Part shown: one piece after another, positions 48,271 to 56,815 of the stretch
Position numbering within the stretch: the first letter of the stretch is position 1
Layout: each line of letters opens with the position of its first letter
Source of the DNA: Sphingomonadaceae bacterium
Lineage (GTDB): Bacteria; Pseudomonadota; Alphaproteobacteria; Sphingomonadales; Sphingomonadaceae
Assembly (NCBI GenBank): GCA_021300355.1
Contig: JAJTEF010000004.1
Span: forward strand, 1-64,000
Direction: 5' to 3'
DNA: 64,000 bases
Notes under the pieces: generated by a model
Seen by the model: only the letters and a program-made list of their open reading frames with translations
The model's database searches: none
Told to the model about the DNA's origin: nothing
Position numbers and translations under genes: made by a program

Positions 48271-48312
48271 TTCCAGATGCACGTCATGGTTTCAATGGCT
48301 AAGGCTATATTG

Positions 48313-48996
48313 ATGTTGCGTGCAAAAAAGTCCCTGTTTTTCATCTTGTTGGGCGCTGCGTCGCTTTCTGCGACTCTGGCCGCGGCCCCTGCCCCAAGCA
48401 AATGGCTTTCCACCGTTACGGTGACAGATAAAGGCGCGCATGTTTTGGGTAATCCGGCAGCCCCAAATAAGGTTGTCGAATATCTTAGCTACACCTGCGG
48501 CCATTGTGCCGATTTCGAATTGAAAGAAGCGCCCGCATTCAAGGCGCAGTCGGTTGCAACCGGCAAAGCCAGCTTCGAAGTGCGCAATATGGTTTTGAAC
48601 TCGGTTGACTTGACCGCCGCCATGCTTGCGCGTTGCGGTGGCAAGGGCAAATTCTTTGGTAATCAGCGGCATTTGTTCGCAACTCAGTCGATCTGGTTGG
48701 GCAAGACCAAAAATATAAGCCCTGAAATACAGGCAAAGCTTAAATCCGCAGATTATGCTGGTTTCATGATTGGCGCTTTTGACGCACTCGGGCTTGGACC
48801 AATCATGCAACAGCGCGGCATCACGCCAGCGCAGGCGAAAGTCTGCCTCGCGGACAAGGCGGCACTGAATGCGATCATCGATATGACGGAGGCCGGAGCC
48901 GCGCTGGGCGTGCGTGGTACGCCGTCATTCATGGTCAGCGGCGTCTTGCAAGACCACATCCATAATGCGGCCGAACTGAAAGCCGTATTAAAGTAA
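48313..48996 (+). CDS. DsbA-like periplasmic thioredoxin-fold protein (CGHC)
   Basis: A 227-residue protein with a signal peptide (MLRAKKSLFFILLGAASLSATLAAAP) and a DsbA-like fold with an inserted helical domain. The redox motif is CGHC at 62-65 in EYLSYTCGHCADFE, and the cis-proline loop is VRGTPSFMVSG. The ATG at 48313 has AAGG eight bases upstream and gives a clean signal peptide; the track start at 48277 adds 12 residues. It is followed by a related gene, and the pair lies between dciA and smc. Confidence 0.87.
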   Translation: MLRAKKSLFFILLGAASLSATLAAAPAPSKWLSTVTVTDKGAHVLGNPAAPNKVVEYLSYTCGHCADFELKEAPAFKAQSVATGKASFEVRNMVLNSVDLTAAMLARCGGKGKFFGNQRHLFATQSIWLGKTKNISPEIQAKLKSADYAGFMIGAFDALGLGPIMQQRGITPAQAKVCLADKAALNAIIDMTEAGAALGVRGTPSFMVSGVLQDHIHNAAELKAVLK

Positions 48997-49024
48997 CTCG
49001 ACATCCCAAATTGAAGGATATCCC

Positions 49025-49762
49025 ATGCGTATCAAGACACTCATTTCGACAACACTAGCGGTTTTGGCACTCGCAGCCTGTAGCGGCGGTGACACAGCCG
49101 GCGCGCCGAAAGGCGAACCGATCGCTAAGATAGCAGCGCCCGCCGATACGGCATGGGTCGATGTCGTCAGCAAAACCGAATTTGGCGGCTATAAAATGGG
49201 CAATCCGGATGCGCCGTTGAAGCTGGTCGAATATGGCGCAATCACATGCCCCGGCTGCGCGCAATTCGCTGTGCAGGCATCAGAAGAGCTGCACGAAATC
49301 GTCAACAGCGGCCGCGTATCGATGGAATTTCGGCCATTTCTGGTGCATGGCATTCAAGACGTTCCCGGCTTCCTGCTGGCACAATGCAGCGGTCCTGAGG
49401 CATTTTTCCCACTGACCGATCAGCTGTATGCCGAACAGCCAAGCTGGCTGGGCAAAATCAGCACGGTGACGGAGGCAGATCAGCAAGCCATGCAGAAAAT
49501 GTCGCCAGAGCAAATTGCAACCTTGCTGGGCACGAAAATGGGCCTGATCGAATTCGTAAAGTCGCGTGGCATTAGCGAAGACCAAGCCAAAGCATGTCTG
49601 TCGGACAAAGCCGCCATCGATGCCCTGATCAAGACCACAGAGCGTGGTACAAAAGATGACGGCGTGAGTGGAACGCCGTTCTTCATGCTCAACGGGGCAA
49701 AGCTGGACGCCAGTTCGTGGAACCAGGTGAAGACCAAGCTGATTGAGGCTGGCGCGCGCTAA
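49025..49762 (+). CDS. DsbA-like lipoprotein (CPGC)
   Basis: A 245-residue thioredoxin-fold protein related to the preceding gene. It has a lipoprotein signal (TTLAVLALAAC, Cys19), the redox motif CPGC at 75-78 in VEYGAITCPGCAQF, and the cis-proline loop SGTPFFMLNG. It should be anchored in a membrane facing the periplasm, unlike its soluble neighbour. GAAGGATA lies before the ATG. The two proteins may form a redox pair or act on different substrates. Confidence 0.88.
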   Translation: MRIKTLISTTLAVLALAACSGGDTAGAPKGEPIAKIAAPADTAWVDVVSKTEFGGYKMGNPDAPLKLVEYGAITCPGCAQFAVQASEELHEIVNSGRVSMEFRPFLVHGIQDVPGFLLAQCSGPEAFFPLTDQLYAEQPSWLGKISTVTEADQQAMQKMSPEQIATLLGTKMGLIEFVKSRGISEDQAKACLSDKAAIDALIKTTERGTKDDGVSGTPFFMLNGAKLDASSWNQVKTKLIEAGAR

Positions 49763-49814
49763 GCATGGCTGAGGGGGGCACTGACATAGCCTCATTCGCG
49801 AAAGGGGCGGCCCG

Positions 49815-52800
49815 TTGCGGATAAAGAAGCTGAAACTTGTTGGCTTCAAAAGCTTTGTCGAGCCCGCCGAACTGCGGATCGAAAACGGCCTGACGGGTAT
49901 CGTCGGGCCGAACGGTTGTGGCAAATCCAACCTGCTGGAAGCGATCCGTTGGGTCATGGGCGAAAGCAGCGCGAAATCGATGCGCGGCGCGGGCATGGAA
50001 GATGTGATCTTTGCGGGTACAGCGTCCCGCCCGCCCCGTGACTTTGCCGAAGTCACTATATTGGCCGAACGTACCGATGATGGCAACGCGGCAATTGACG
50101 GCGATCAGGAACTGGAAGTTACCCGGCGGATTGAACGCGGCGCTGGATCGGCCTATCGCTCGAACGGCAGGGACGTGCGCGCCAAAGACGTCGCCCTCAT
50201 CTTCGCCGACGCCGCCACAGGCGCACATTCGCCTGCCCTCGTCAGTCAGGGCAGGATTGGCGCGATCATATCTGCAAAGCCACAGGAACGGCGGCAGATG
50301 CTGGAGGAAGCGGCTGGCATCTCCGGATTGCACGTGCGGCGTAAAGACGCCGAACAAAAACTGCGCGCAGCAGAAAGCAACCTTGCACGGCTGGCAACGA
50401 TCCTTGCCGATATGGATGCCCGCGCGGGGCAATTGCGACGGCAGGCAAAACAGGCCGAACGCTACCGCACCTTGTCAAAAGATATATTGCAGGCCGAAGC
50501 CCGGCTTATTTTCGTGCGTTGGCGCGAAGCCAAAGCTGCGGCTGATGCTGCGCGTGCGGAGGCCAATGCCGCGACTGCGGCCGTAGACAGCGCCGCCGCC
50601 ACGCAGCGCGCTTTAACCGAGCGGCAACAGGAAGCCGTAACCCAATTGGCAAACGCCCGCGCCGTTGCGATGGCAGCACGCGATGCCGCGAATGACGTTT
50701 CCAACAAACTCGTCCAACTAACGGGTGAGCAGGAACGGATATTGCAGCGGCAGTCGGATTTGTCTGCGCAAGCGTCCCGCATGGCCGAAGATGGCGCGCG
50801 TGAGGGCAAATTAACCCATGACGCAGCTGACGCGCTCGCGCATCTTCAGAGCGAAAGCGTGGCTTTAGCTGAACAGATCAAGGCGCAGGAAGAAGAGCGC
50901 CCCGCCCTGTTGCGCGCGGCCGAAAATTTCGAACGTAAGGCGCGCGAAAGCGAAATTGCCTTGGCAAAGGCAGCCGCCGAGCAAGCCAGAGCCGACGCCG
51001 AATTGCGCGTGGCCGACGCCGCCGTTGCTGCGGCAACCATGCGTGCCGAACGGGCAGCGGGCGCCGTTGCGCGCATGGCCAGCGAGCGTGATGCCTTGGG
51101 CAATGAGGGCGCATGTGAGTCTGCCAAAAAATCGGCAGAAGCCAGCGTTGCCAACTTACAAAAGCATTTGCAGGCAAACACCGAAGCCAGCGAAGCGGCA
51201 GAAACGCGCAGGACCGAATTGATCGCGGCACGCGAGGGCGCGCAGGCAAACCTAGCCAGTGCCAAAGCAGAGCTCGCGGGTTTGCTGACCGAGCAAAATG
51301 CGCTCGAACGGTCGCTTGCCAAAGGGGACGGCGACAAGGCGATTAACCGTATCAACGTTCGGCCGGGCTACGAACGCGCATTGGCCGCTGCGCTGGGTGA
51401 TGATGCCGATGCCACAATTGGTGGGGATGCCGGACGCCGTTGGCTGGGCGGGACGCCCGCGATGGACGCTTTGGCCGACAATGCCCTGATCCATTATGTC
51501 GATGCGCCTCAGGAATTGGCTGCACGCCTTTCCCATGTGCGGGTTGTCGAACAAGATAATGGCGCAGCACTGACACCGGGTGAGCGCGTTGTGACGCTTT
51601 CCGGGCAATTGCGCCGCTGGGATGGTTTCGCCACCGATGGCGACGGCGCAACGACCGCTGAGCTGCTGGTCCGCGCAAACCGACTGGCCGAGCTAAATGC
51701 ACTTATTCCGCCCGCGGAAGCGGCGTTGGCTGAACAGGCCGAGGCGCTTGCGCAGATGACGGATGCTATCGGCGCCGCGCAGGATGCTGTTCGGGCGGCG
51801 GCGGCGGCGCGCGCCGAAACCGAAGGGCAATTGCGGCAGGCTCTGCGTGCAGTGGACCAGGCCGAAGATGCGCTGGCCCGGCTTAAATCTGCAAAGGCCG
51901 CGTTGCTCGAGCGTCTGGCAGCCAGCGAACAAGAGCTTGCCGAAGCAAAGTCCGAACAAAGCACCGCAGAAGCCGCCCGTGCCGCGTTGCCAGATGGCAC
52001 GCATCATTCGGACCTCGTGCAAAAGCTCGTCATCGCGAACGAAGCTGCGCGCGAACTGCTTGCCCGCAATCAGGCGGATTTGTCGTCACTTGAACAGCGC
52101 ATTGCACAAATTCGCGAACGACGTGCCGTCGCGCTTGCCGAAATCCGGGGGTGGCAAGAACGCGCTGGCGAGGCGGAACGCCGGATCGCCGACATGAACA
52201 AACGCAGCGCAGATATTGCGGCCGAGCAGGAAGCGATGGAAGGGCGGCCCGATATTCTGGCACGCGAGATCGCAAGTCTGCGCGAGGACAAAGAACAGCT
52301 GGCCGAAAAGCTGAATGGCCTTCAAGTCACAGAAAGTGCGTGCGAAAAAACGCTTCGAGAACTGGAAAACGAACTCGCGACCGCTGCAGAGGCGCTCTCC
52401 GTTGCCCGCGAGGCACGTGCCGGCGCAGAAGCACGCGCGGAAAATCAGGAACATCGCCGCGTCGAAATGGGGCGGATATCGGGCGAGCGTTTCGAATGCC
52501 CGCCGCCAGTGCTTCCCGAAAAGCTCGGCTTCGATGAACATGCAATGGAAGATGCGTCGGTGGAGTCCGCACGGCTTGACCGGCTGCAGAATGAGCGGGA
52601 GCGTATTGGGCCGGTAAACTTAATCGCTGCTGATGAACTCGCGGAGCTTGAGGCGCAACAAGGTACGGGCGCGGCAGAAAGCGAAGAACTGACGCTCGCC
52701 ATTAACCGCCTGCGCGGTTCCATCGGCAGCTTAAATCGCGAAGGCAGAGCGCGCTTGCTGGCGGCGTTTGAGGCAGTCGATGGACATTTCCGCCGGCTCT

Positions 52801-53231
52801 TCGCAACGCTGTTCAACGGTGGCCAGGCACATCTGGCATTGATCGACAGCGAAGACCCACTTGAGGCAGGGCTTGAGATATTCGCGCAACCACCGGGCAA
52901 AAAGCTGCAGTCGCTGACACTTTTGTCGGGCGGAGAGCAGGCACTGACGGCGGTCGCGCTCATCTTTGGATTGTTCCTTACAAACCCAGCGCCGATATGC
53001 GTCCTTGATGAAGTTGACGCCCCGCTGGACGATGCGAACATCGAACGCTTCTGCGATTTGTTGGAAGCGATGACGCGCGAAACCGACACACGCTACCTGA
53101 TTGTCACGCACAATGCCGTCACCATGAGCAGAATGCACCGTCTATTTGGCGTCACAATGGTCGAACAAGGCATCAGCCGGTTGGTATCGGTTGACCTTGG
53201 TGGTGCGGAACAATTACTGGCTGCGGAATGA
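49815..53231 (+). CDS. smc: Chromosome segregation protein SMC
   Basis: SMC dimers compact and separate replicated chromosomes with ScpA and ScpB. The 1138-residue protein starts at a TTG (MRIKKLKLVGFKSFVEP) with GGGGCGG upstream. It has Walker A GPNGCGKSN (31-39), a first coiled coil, a hinge around residues 510-620, a second coiled coil, and the C-terminal ATPase half with the ABC signature LSGGEQALTAVALIFG and Walker B PICVLDEVDAPLDDANI. The coiled coils are unusually alanine-rich. Its TGA overlaps the next ATG (ATGA). Confidence 0.97.
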   Translation: MRIKKLKLVGFKSFVEPAELRIENGLTGIVGPNGCGKSNLLEAIRWVMGESSAKSMRGAGMEDVIFAGTASRPPRDFAEVTILAERTDDGNAAIDGDQELEVTRRIERGAGSAYRSNGRDVRAKDVALIFADAATGAHSPALVSQGRIGAIISAKPQERRQMLEEAAGISGLHVRRKDAEQKLRAAESNLARLATILADMDARAGQLRRQAKQAERYRTLSKDILQAEARLIFVRWREAKAAADAARAEANAATAAVDSAAATQRALTERQQEAVTQLANARAVAMAARDAANDVSNKLVQLTGEQERILQRQSDLSAQASRMAEDGAREGKLTHDAADALAHLQSESVALAEQIKAQEEERPALLRAAENFERKARESEIALAKAAAEQARADAELRVADAAVAAATMRAERAAGAVARMASERDALGNEGACESAKKSAEASVANLQKHLQANTEASEAAETRRTELIAAREGAQANLASAKAELAGLLTEQNALERSLAKGDGDKAINRINVRPGYERALAAALGDDADATIGGDAGRRWLGGTPAMDALADNALIHYVDAPQELAARLSHVRVVEQDNGAALTPGERVVTLSGQLRRWDGFATDGDGATTAELLVRANRLAELNALIPPAEAALAEQAEALAQMTDAIGAAQDAVRAAAAARAETEGQLRQALRAVDQAEDALARLKSAKAALLERLAASEQELAEAKSEQSTAEAARAALPDGTHHSDLVQKLVIANEAARELLARNQADLSSLEQRIAQIRERRAVALAEIRGWQERAGEAERRIADMNKRSADIAAEQEAMEGRPDILAREIASLREDKEQLAEKLNGLQVTESACEKTLRELENELATAAEALSVAREARAGAEARAENQEHRRVEMGRISGERFECPPPVLPEKLGFDEHAMEDASVESARLDRLQNERERIGPVNLIAADELAELEAQQGTGAAESEELTLAINRLRGSIGSLNREGRARLLAAFEAVDGHFRRLFATLFNGGQAHLALIDSEDPLEAGLEIFAQPPGKKLQSLTLLSGGEQALTAVALIFGLFLTNPAPICVLDEVDAPLDDANIERFCDLLEAMTRETDTRYLIVTHNAVTMSRMHRLFGVTMVEQGISRLVSVDLGGAEQLLAAE

Positions 53232-54097
53232 CTTTACATGGCCCCATCACAAACAGCTTTATTTCGCAGCGCCTTCGGCTGAATTACGTCGATTGGGGCA
53301 ATCCCGATGCGCCGCCGTTGCTTTTGGTCCATGGCGGTCGCGACCATGCGCGCAGCTGGGACTGGGTGGCCGAAGAGCTGCGCCACGATTGGCACATTAT
53401 CGCACCCGATCTACGCGGCCATGGCGACAGCGCATGGTCACCCGACGGCAATTACGAAATGTCTGCCTTTGTCTATGATCTGGCGCAGCTGATTCACCAA
53501 CTGAACCTTGCCCCCGTCAGTATCATTGCGCATTCAATGGGCGGCAATATTGCCACGCGTTATGCCGGGCTCTATCCCGAAAATGTCCGCAAGATGGTGA
53601 ATATTGAGGGGCTTGGCCTTTCCCCCAAAATGCAGGCGGAACGCGACGCGATTGGCATACAAAATCGTTTCCGGCAGTGGATTGACGATAAGCGCAATGC
53701 GGCTGGCCGTACCCCGAAACGCTATCCCAATATTGAAGCAGCCTATGAGCGGATGAAGGCGGAAAACAGCTATTTGACCGACGAACAGGCGCGCCATCTG
53801 ACGGTGCACGGCATCAGCCGGAACGAGGATGGCAGCTGGAGCTGGAAGTTCGACAATTACCTCAACATCTGGGCAATATTCGATATGCCACGCGAAGATT
53901 TGCTCGCAATCTGGCAGTCGATCACCTGCCCGATGTTGATGATGTATGGTGCCGACAGTTGGGCATCAAACCCCGAAAAAGATGGCCGCATCGCCCATTT
54001 CCCAACGGCAAAAGTCGTCGAATATGAAAATGCTGGCCATTGGTTGCATCATGACCAGTTTGACCGCTTCATGGCCAACGTAAAAGCGTTCCTTTAA
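53228..54097 (+). CDS. Alpha/beta hydrolase
   Basis: A 289-residue hydrolase with the canonical triad: Ser in IIAHSMGGNIATR, Asp in MYGADSWASN and His in NAGHWLHHDQFD. The oxyanion region LLVHGGRDHARSWDW and APDLRGHGDS are typical. No signal peptide. The substrate is unknown. Translationally coupled to smc by an ATGA overlap. Its stop overlaps the convergent ligase stop (54094-54097). Confidence 0.92.
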   Translation: MTLHGPITNSFISQRLRLNYVDWGNPDAPPLLLVHGGRDHARSWDWVAEELRHDWHIIAPDLRGHGDSAWSPDGNYEMSAFVYDLAQLIHQLNLAPVSIIAHSMGGNIATRYAGLYPENVRKMVNIEGLGLSPKMQAERDAIGIQNRFRQWIDDKRNAAGRTPKRYPNIEAAYERMKAENSYLTDEQARHLTVHGISRNEDGSWSWKFDNYLNIWAIFDMPREDLLAIWQSITCPMLMMYGADSWASNPEKDGRIAHFPTAKVVEYENAGHWLHHDQFDRFMANVKAFL

Positions 54098-55662
54098 TCG
54101 AACATCGCGCGCAACGCGGATATGGTGTCCGCCTCTTCCGCCGGCTTGTCCCTGCGTAAACGCGATATCCGCGGGAACCGCATGGCCACGCCTGATTTGT
54201 GCCGCTTAGATTCGTGCACCGCGTCAAATGCGACCTCAAGCACCAGCGATTTTTCCACTTCGCGGACCGGGCCGAAACGGGCGACGGTGTTATTGCGGAC
54301 AAAGCGGTCGAGCCATTTCAGTTCGTCATCGCTGAACCCTGAATAGGCCTTTCCAACCGGCAACAAATTGCCATCGTCGGTCCAGCAGCCAAATGTGTAA
54401 TCGGAATAATATGAGGAGCGTTTTCCGCTCCCCCGCTGCGCATACATCATCACGCAGTCGGCGACGAGCGGCTCGCGTTTCCATTTGTACCAAAGCCCAA
54501 CTTTACGCCCCGCCAGATAAGGCGAATCGCGCCGCTTAAGCATCACGCCCTCAATCGCCGCCTCACGCGCAGCGGCACGGATCTCGGCCAGATGCTCAAA
54601 ATCGCGCGCCTCAATAACCGCGGATACATCAAACCGCACGGGGTCAAGATTGGCCGTAAACAGTTCAAGCCGGTCGCGCCGCGCGGTCCATGGCTGGCCG
54701 CGCAGATCCTCCGCACCGTCGAACAATATGTCGTACAGGCGGACAAACACAGGGTACTCCGCCTGCATGGCTGCCGTGACATTCTTGCGGCCCAGCCGTT
54801 GCTGCAACGCATTGAAGCTGGCAGCCTCGCCGCCTTGCACGTCGCCGCGTACCAGCAATTCGCCGTCGACCACGCCGACGCCATTGAACGCCGCCGCTAT
54901 TTCGGGGAACGCCCCCGTAACCTCGTCACCGCCGCGGCTGAACAACCGCGTTTCGCCGCCGGTCGACGCAATCTGGATACGGATGCCGTCCCATTTCCAT
55001 TCGGCGACAAATTCATCAAGATTTACGCTGCCATCCTCAAGCGGGTGGGCGAGCATGAAGGGGCGAAAAAACGCGCTGTCGGCGGGATCGGGCCGTTCGG
55101 TCCGCCCTTCGCCCCATGCAAAAAGCTCAGCATATGGCGGGCGAAGCGCGTGCCAAACCTCCTCGACATCATCGACCGAAACGCCAAAGGCTTGGCCGAA
55201 AGCGGTCTTGGCAAGACGCGCAGATATGCCCACCCGCATGCCGCCCGTTGCAAGCTTCAGCAGCGCATAACGGCCATTTGCATCCAGCCGATCCATCAAT
55301 TCCGCCAACACCGCCGGAGCGCGCGCCCGGCTAGTGCTGTTCAACAGATCGATGACTTCGGACACGGTGGGTGCGGCATCGCCGCTGCTGTTGTCTGGCC
55401 ACATCAGCGCGACAGTTTCGGCGGTATCGCCAACATAATCGCGGCTCATGCGAAACAGCATGGGGTCGAAACGTTCCTCTGCCATCGCGCGAATGGCCGC
55501 CGATTTGACGGTGGCAATGTTCAGCGTCCCGGCAAGTGCCGCCAAAGCCCAGCCGCGATCGGGGTCCGGTGTTATACGCAGATAATCGGCGATCAGGCGG
55601 ATCTTCAAATCGCGCGACCGCGTGTAGATCAAACCATCGATGAGCGCGGCAAAAGCTTGCAT
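54094..55662 (-). CDS. ATP-dependent DNA ligase (ligase-exonuclease module)
   Basis: A bacterial ATP-dependent DNA ligase of the stand-alone type used in repair. The 522-residue protein has an N-terminal DNA-binding domain and the adenylation motif EWKWDGIRIQ with the nucleophile K223 (KxDG). Then come FSRGGDEVTGAFPEI (motif Ia), VVDGELLVRGD (motif III), EGVMLKRRDSPYLAGRKVGLWYKWKREP (motifs IV-V) and an OB domain. Its ATG shares one base with the stop of the upstream nuclease gene (TGATG). NAD-dependent LigA is presumably elsewhere. The family usually travels with a helicase (Lhr-like) and a phosphoesterase, which are not seen here. Confidence 0.94.
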   Translation of the reverse strand: MQAFAALIDGLIYTRSRDLKIRLIADYLRITPDPDRGWALAALAGTLNIATVKSAAIRAMAEERFDPMLFRMSRDYVGDTAETVALMWPDNSSGDAAPTVSEVIDLLNSTSRARAPAVLAELMDRLDANGRYALLKLATGGMRVGISARLAKTAFGQAFGVSVDDVEEVWHALRPPYAELFAWGEGRTERPDPADSAFFRPFMLAHPLEDGSVNLDEFVAEWKWDGIRIQIASTGGETRLFSRGGDEVTGAFPEIAAAFNGVGVVDGELLVRGDVQGGEAASFNALQQRLGRKNVTAAMQAEYPVFVRLYDILFDGAEDLRGQPWTARRDRLELFTANLDPVRFDVSAVIEARDFEHLAEIRAAAREAAIEGVMLKRRDSPYLAGRKVGLWYKWKREPLVADCVMMYAQRGSGKRSSYYSDYTFGCWTDDGNLLPVGKAYSGFSDDELKWLDRFVRNNTVARFGPVREVEKSLVLEVAFDAVHESKRHKSGVAMRFPRISRLRRDKPAEEADTISALRAMFD

Positions 55663-56792
55663 CAGGCTTCGTCCTCATCTTCGCGGCCAACCAGATCAAG
55701 CGCGCGCGCCTTTAACTGGTGCAGTTCGCACCACCGACCCAGCGCATCGGTGCGGCCATGGGTAATCCAGGTTTCGGAAGGACGCAGTTCAAGCAGCGTA
55801 TCGGTCAACTCGGTCCAGTCGGCATGGTCCGAAATGACCAAAGGCAGTTCGACATTGCGCTGTCGTGCGCGCTGCCGCACCCGCATCCACCCCGATGCCA
55901 TGGCGGTTATGGGCTCCGGCAGGCGCTGTGCCCAACGGTCATTCATCGCAGACGGCGGCGCAATGACAATCGCGCCTCTCAATTCCGCTTTGGCAAGGCC
56001 CGTTGCCATGATCAGTTCGCCCAGCGGCACATTGTGCGCGGCGTATAGGTCGCACATTTTCTGCATCGCGCCATGGATATAAATCGGGGCGTCGTAACCC
56101 GCCCTACGCAGTTCAGCGATGACCCTCTGCGCCTTACCGAGCGCATAAGCGCCCACAACAATGCAGCCATCGACATTAGCTTCGCGGGCGGCGAGCAATT
56201 TGGCGATCTCGTCCTCAATCGGAGGATGCGTGAATACGGGAAGGCCAAAGGTTGCTTCGGTAATCAAAACATCGCAGGCAACGGGTTCAAACGGGGTGCA
56301 TGTCGGGTCAAAGCGCCGCTTATAATCGCCGGTCACCACAACCCGCTCGCCAGCATGTTCAAGCAATATCTGCGCCGAGCCAAGCACATGGCCGGCGGGG
56401 TGAAAGCTTATCTTAACACCGCCATGTTCGAAGCCCTCGCCATAAGGCACCGGCGTGCCCATTTCGGTTCCATATCGCAGCGCCATAATCGCCAACGTTT
56501 CAGGCGTCGCCCACACCGCGCCATGACCGCTGCGTGCATGGTCCGCATGGCCATGGGTGACAAGCGCACGCGCGGCAGGGCGCGACGGATCAATCCACAT
56601 ATCTGCAGGCTTCACATAGATGCCATGCGCATGCGGCTCTATCCAATGTTGGGCGGCGGTTCGGGAGATGTCGGCTGTCCTTTTCTGGATCAGAATATGG
56701 GCAGTGACAGGCGTGATGTAAACCGCATGTATCAGCGAAAGTTCACAGCCGCAGCCCGCGCACGCCGCAACTTCGTCGCGGATCTCATGCAA
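55662..56792 (-). CDS. Ligase-associated DNA exonuclease (metallo-beta-lactamase/beta-CASP-like)
   Basis: A metallo-beta-lactamase-fold protein often named ligase-associated exonuclease or mRNA 3'-end processing factor. The metal motif THGHADHARSGHG, HPAGHVLGSAQILLE and VTGDYKRRFDPTCTPFEPV are present, as are later YIHGAMQ and SDHADWTEL. The start is a problem: the only start codon in frame is a TTG at 56792, giving a cysteine-rich leader (MHEIRDEVAACAGCGCELS) unlike the family. The conserved part begins at QHWIEPHAHGIYVKPADMWIDP. It is coupled to the ligase gene downstream and follows galA by 23 bases. Confidence 0.87.
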   Translation of the reverse strand: MHEIRDEVAACAGCGCELSLIHAVYITPVTAHILIQKRTADISRTAAQHWIEPHAHGIYVKPADMWIDPSRPAARALVTHGHADHARSGHGAVWATPETLAIMALRYGTEMGTPVPYGEGFEHGGVKISFHPAGHVLGSAQILLEHAGERVVVTGDYKRRFDPTCTPFEPVACDVLITEATFGLPVFTHPPIEDEIAKLLAAREANVDGCIVVGAYALGKAQRVIAELRRAGYDAPIYIHGAMQKMCDLYAAHNVPLGELIMATGLAKAELRGAIVIAPPSAMNDRWAQRLPEPITAMASGWMRVRQRARQRNVELPLVISDHADWTELTDTLLELRPSETWITHGRTDALGRWCELHQLKARALDLVGREDEDEA

Positions 56793-56815
56793 GCCCGCGA
56801 AACTATCGATGCCCG

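Noticed and set aside
54592-56082. 496-residue forward ORF
   Set aside because: Antisense to the ligase and exonuclease genes, both of which have catalytic motifs.
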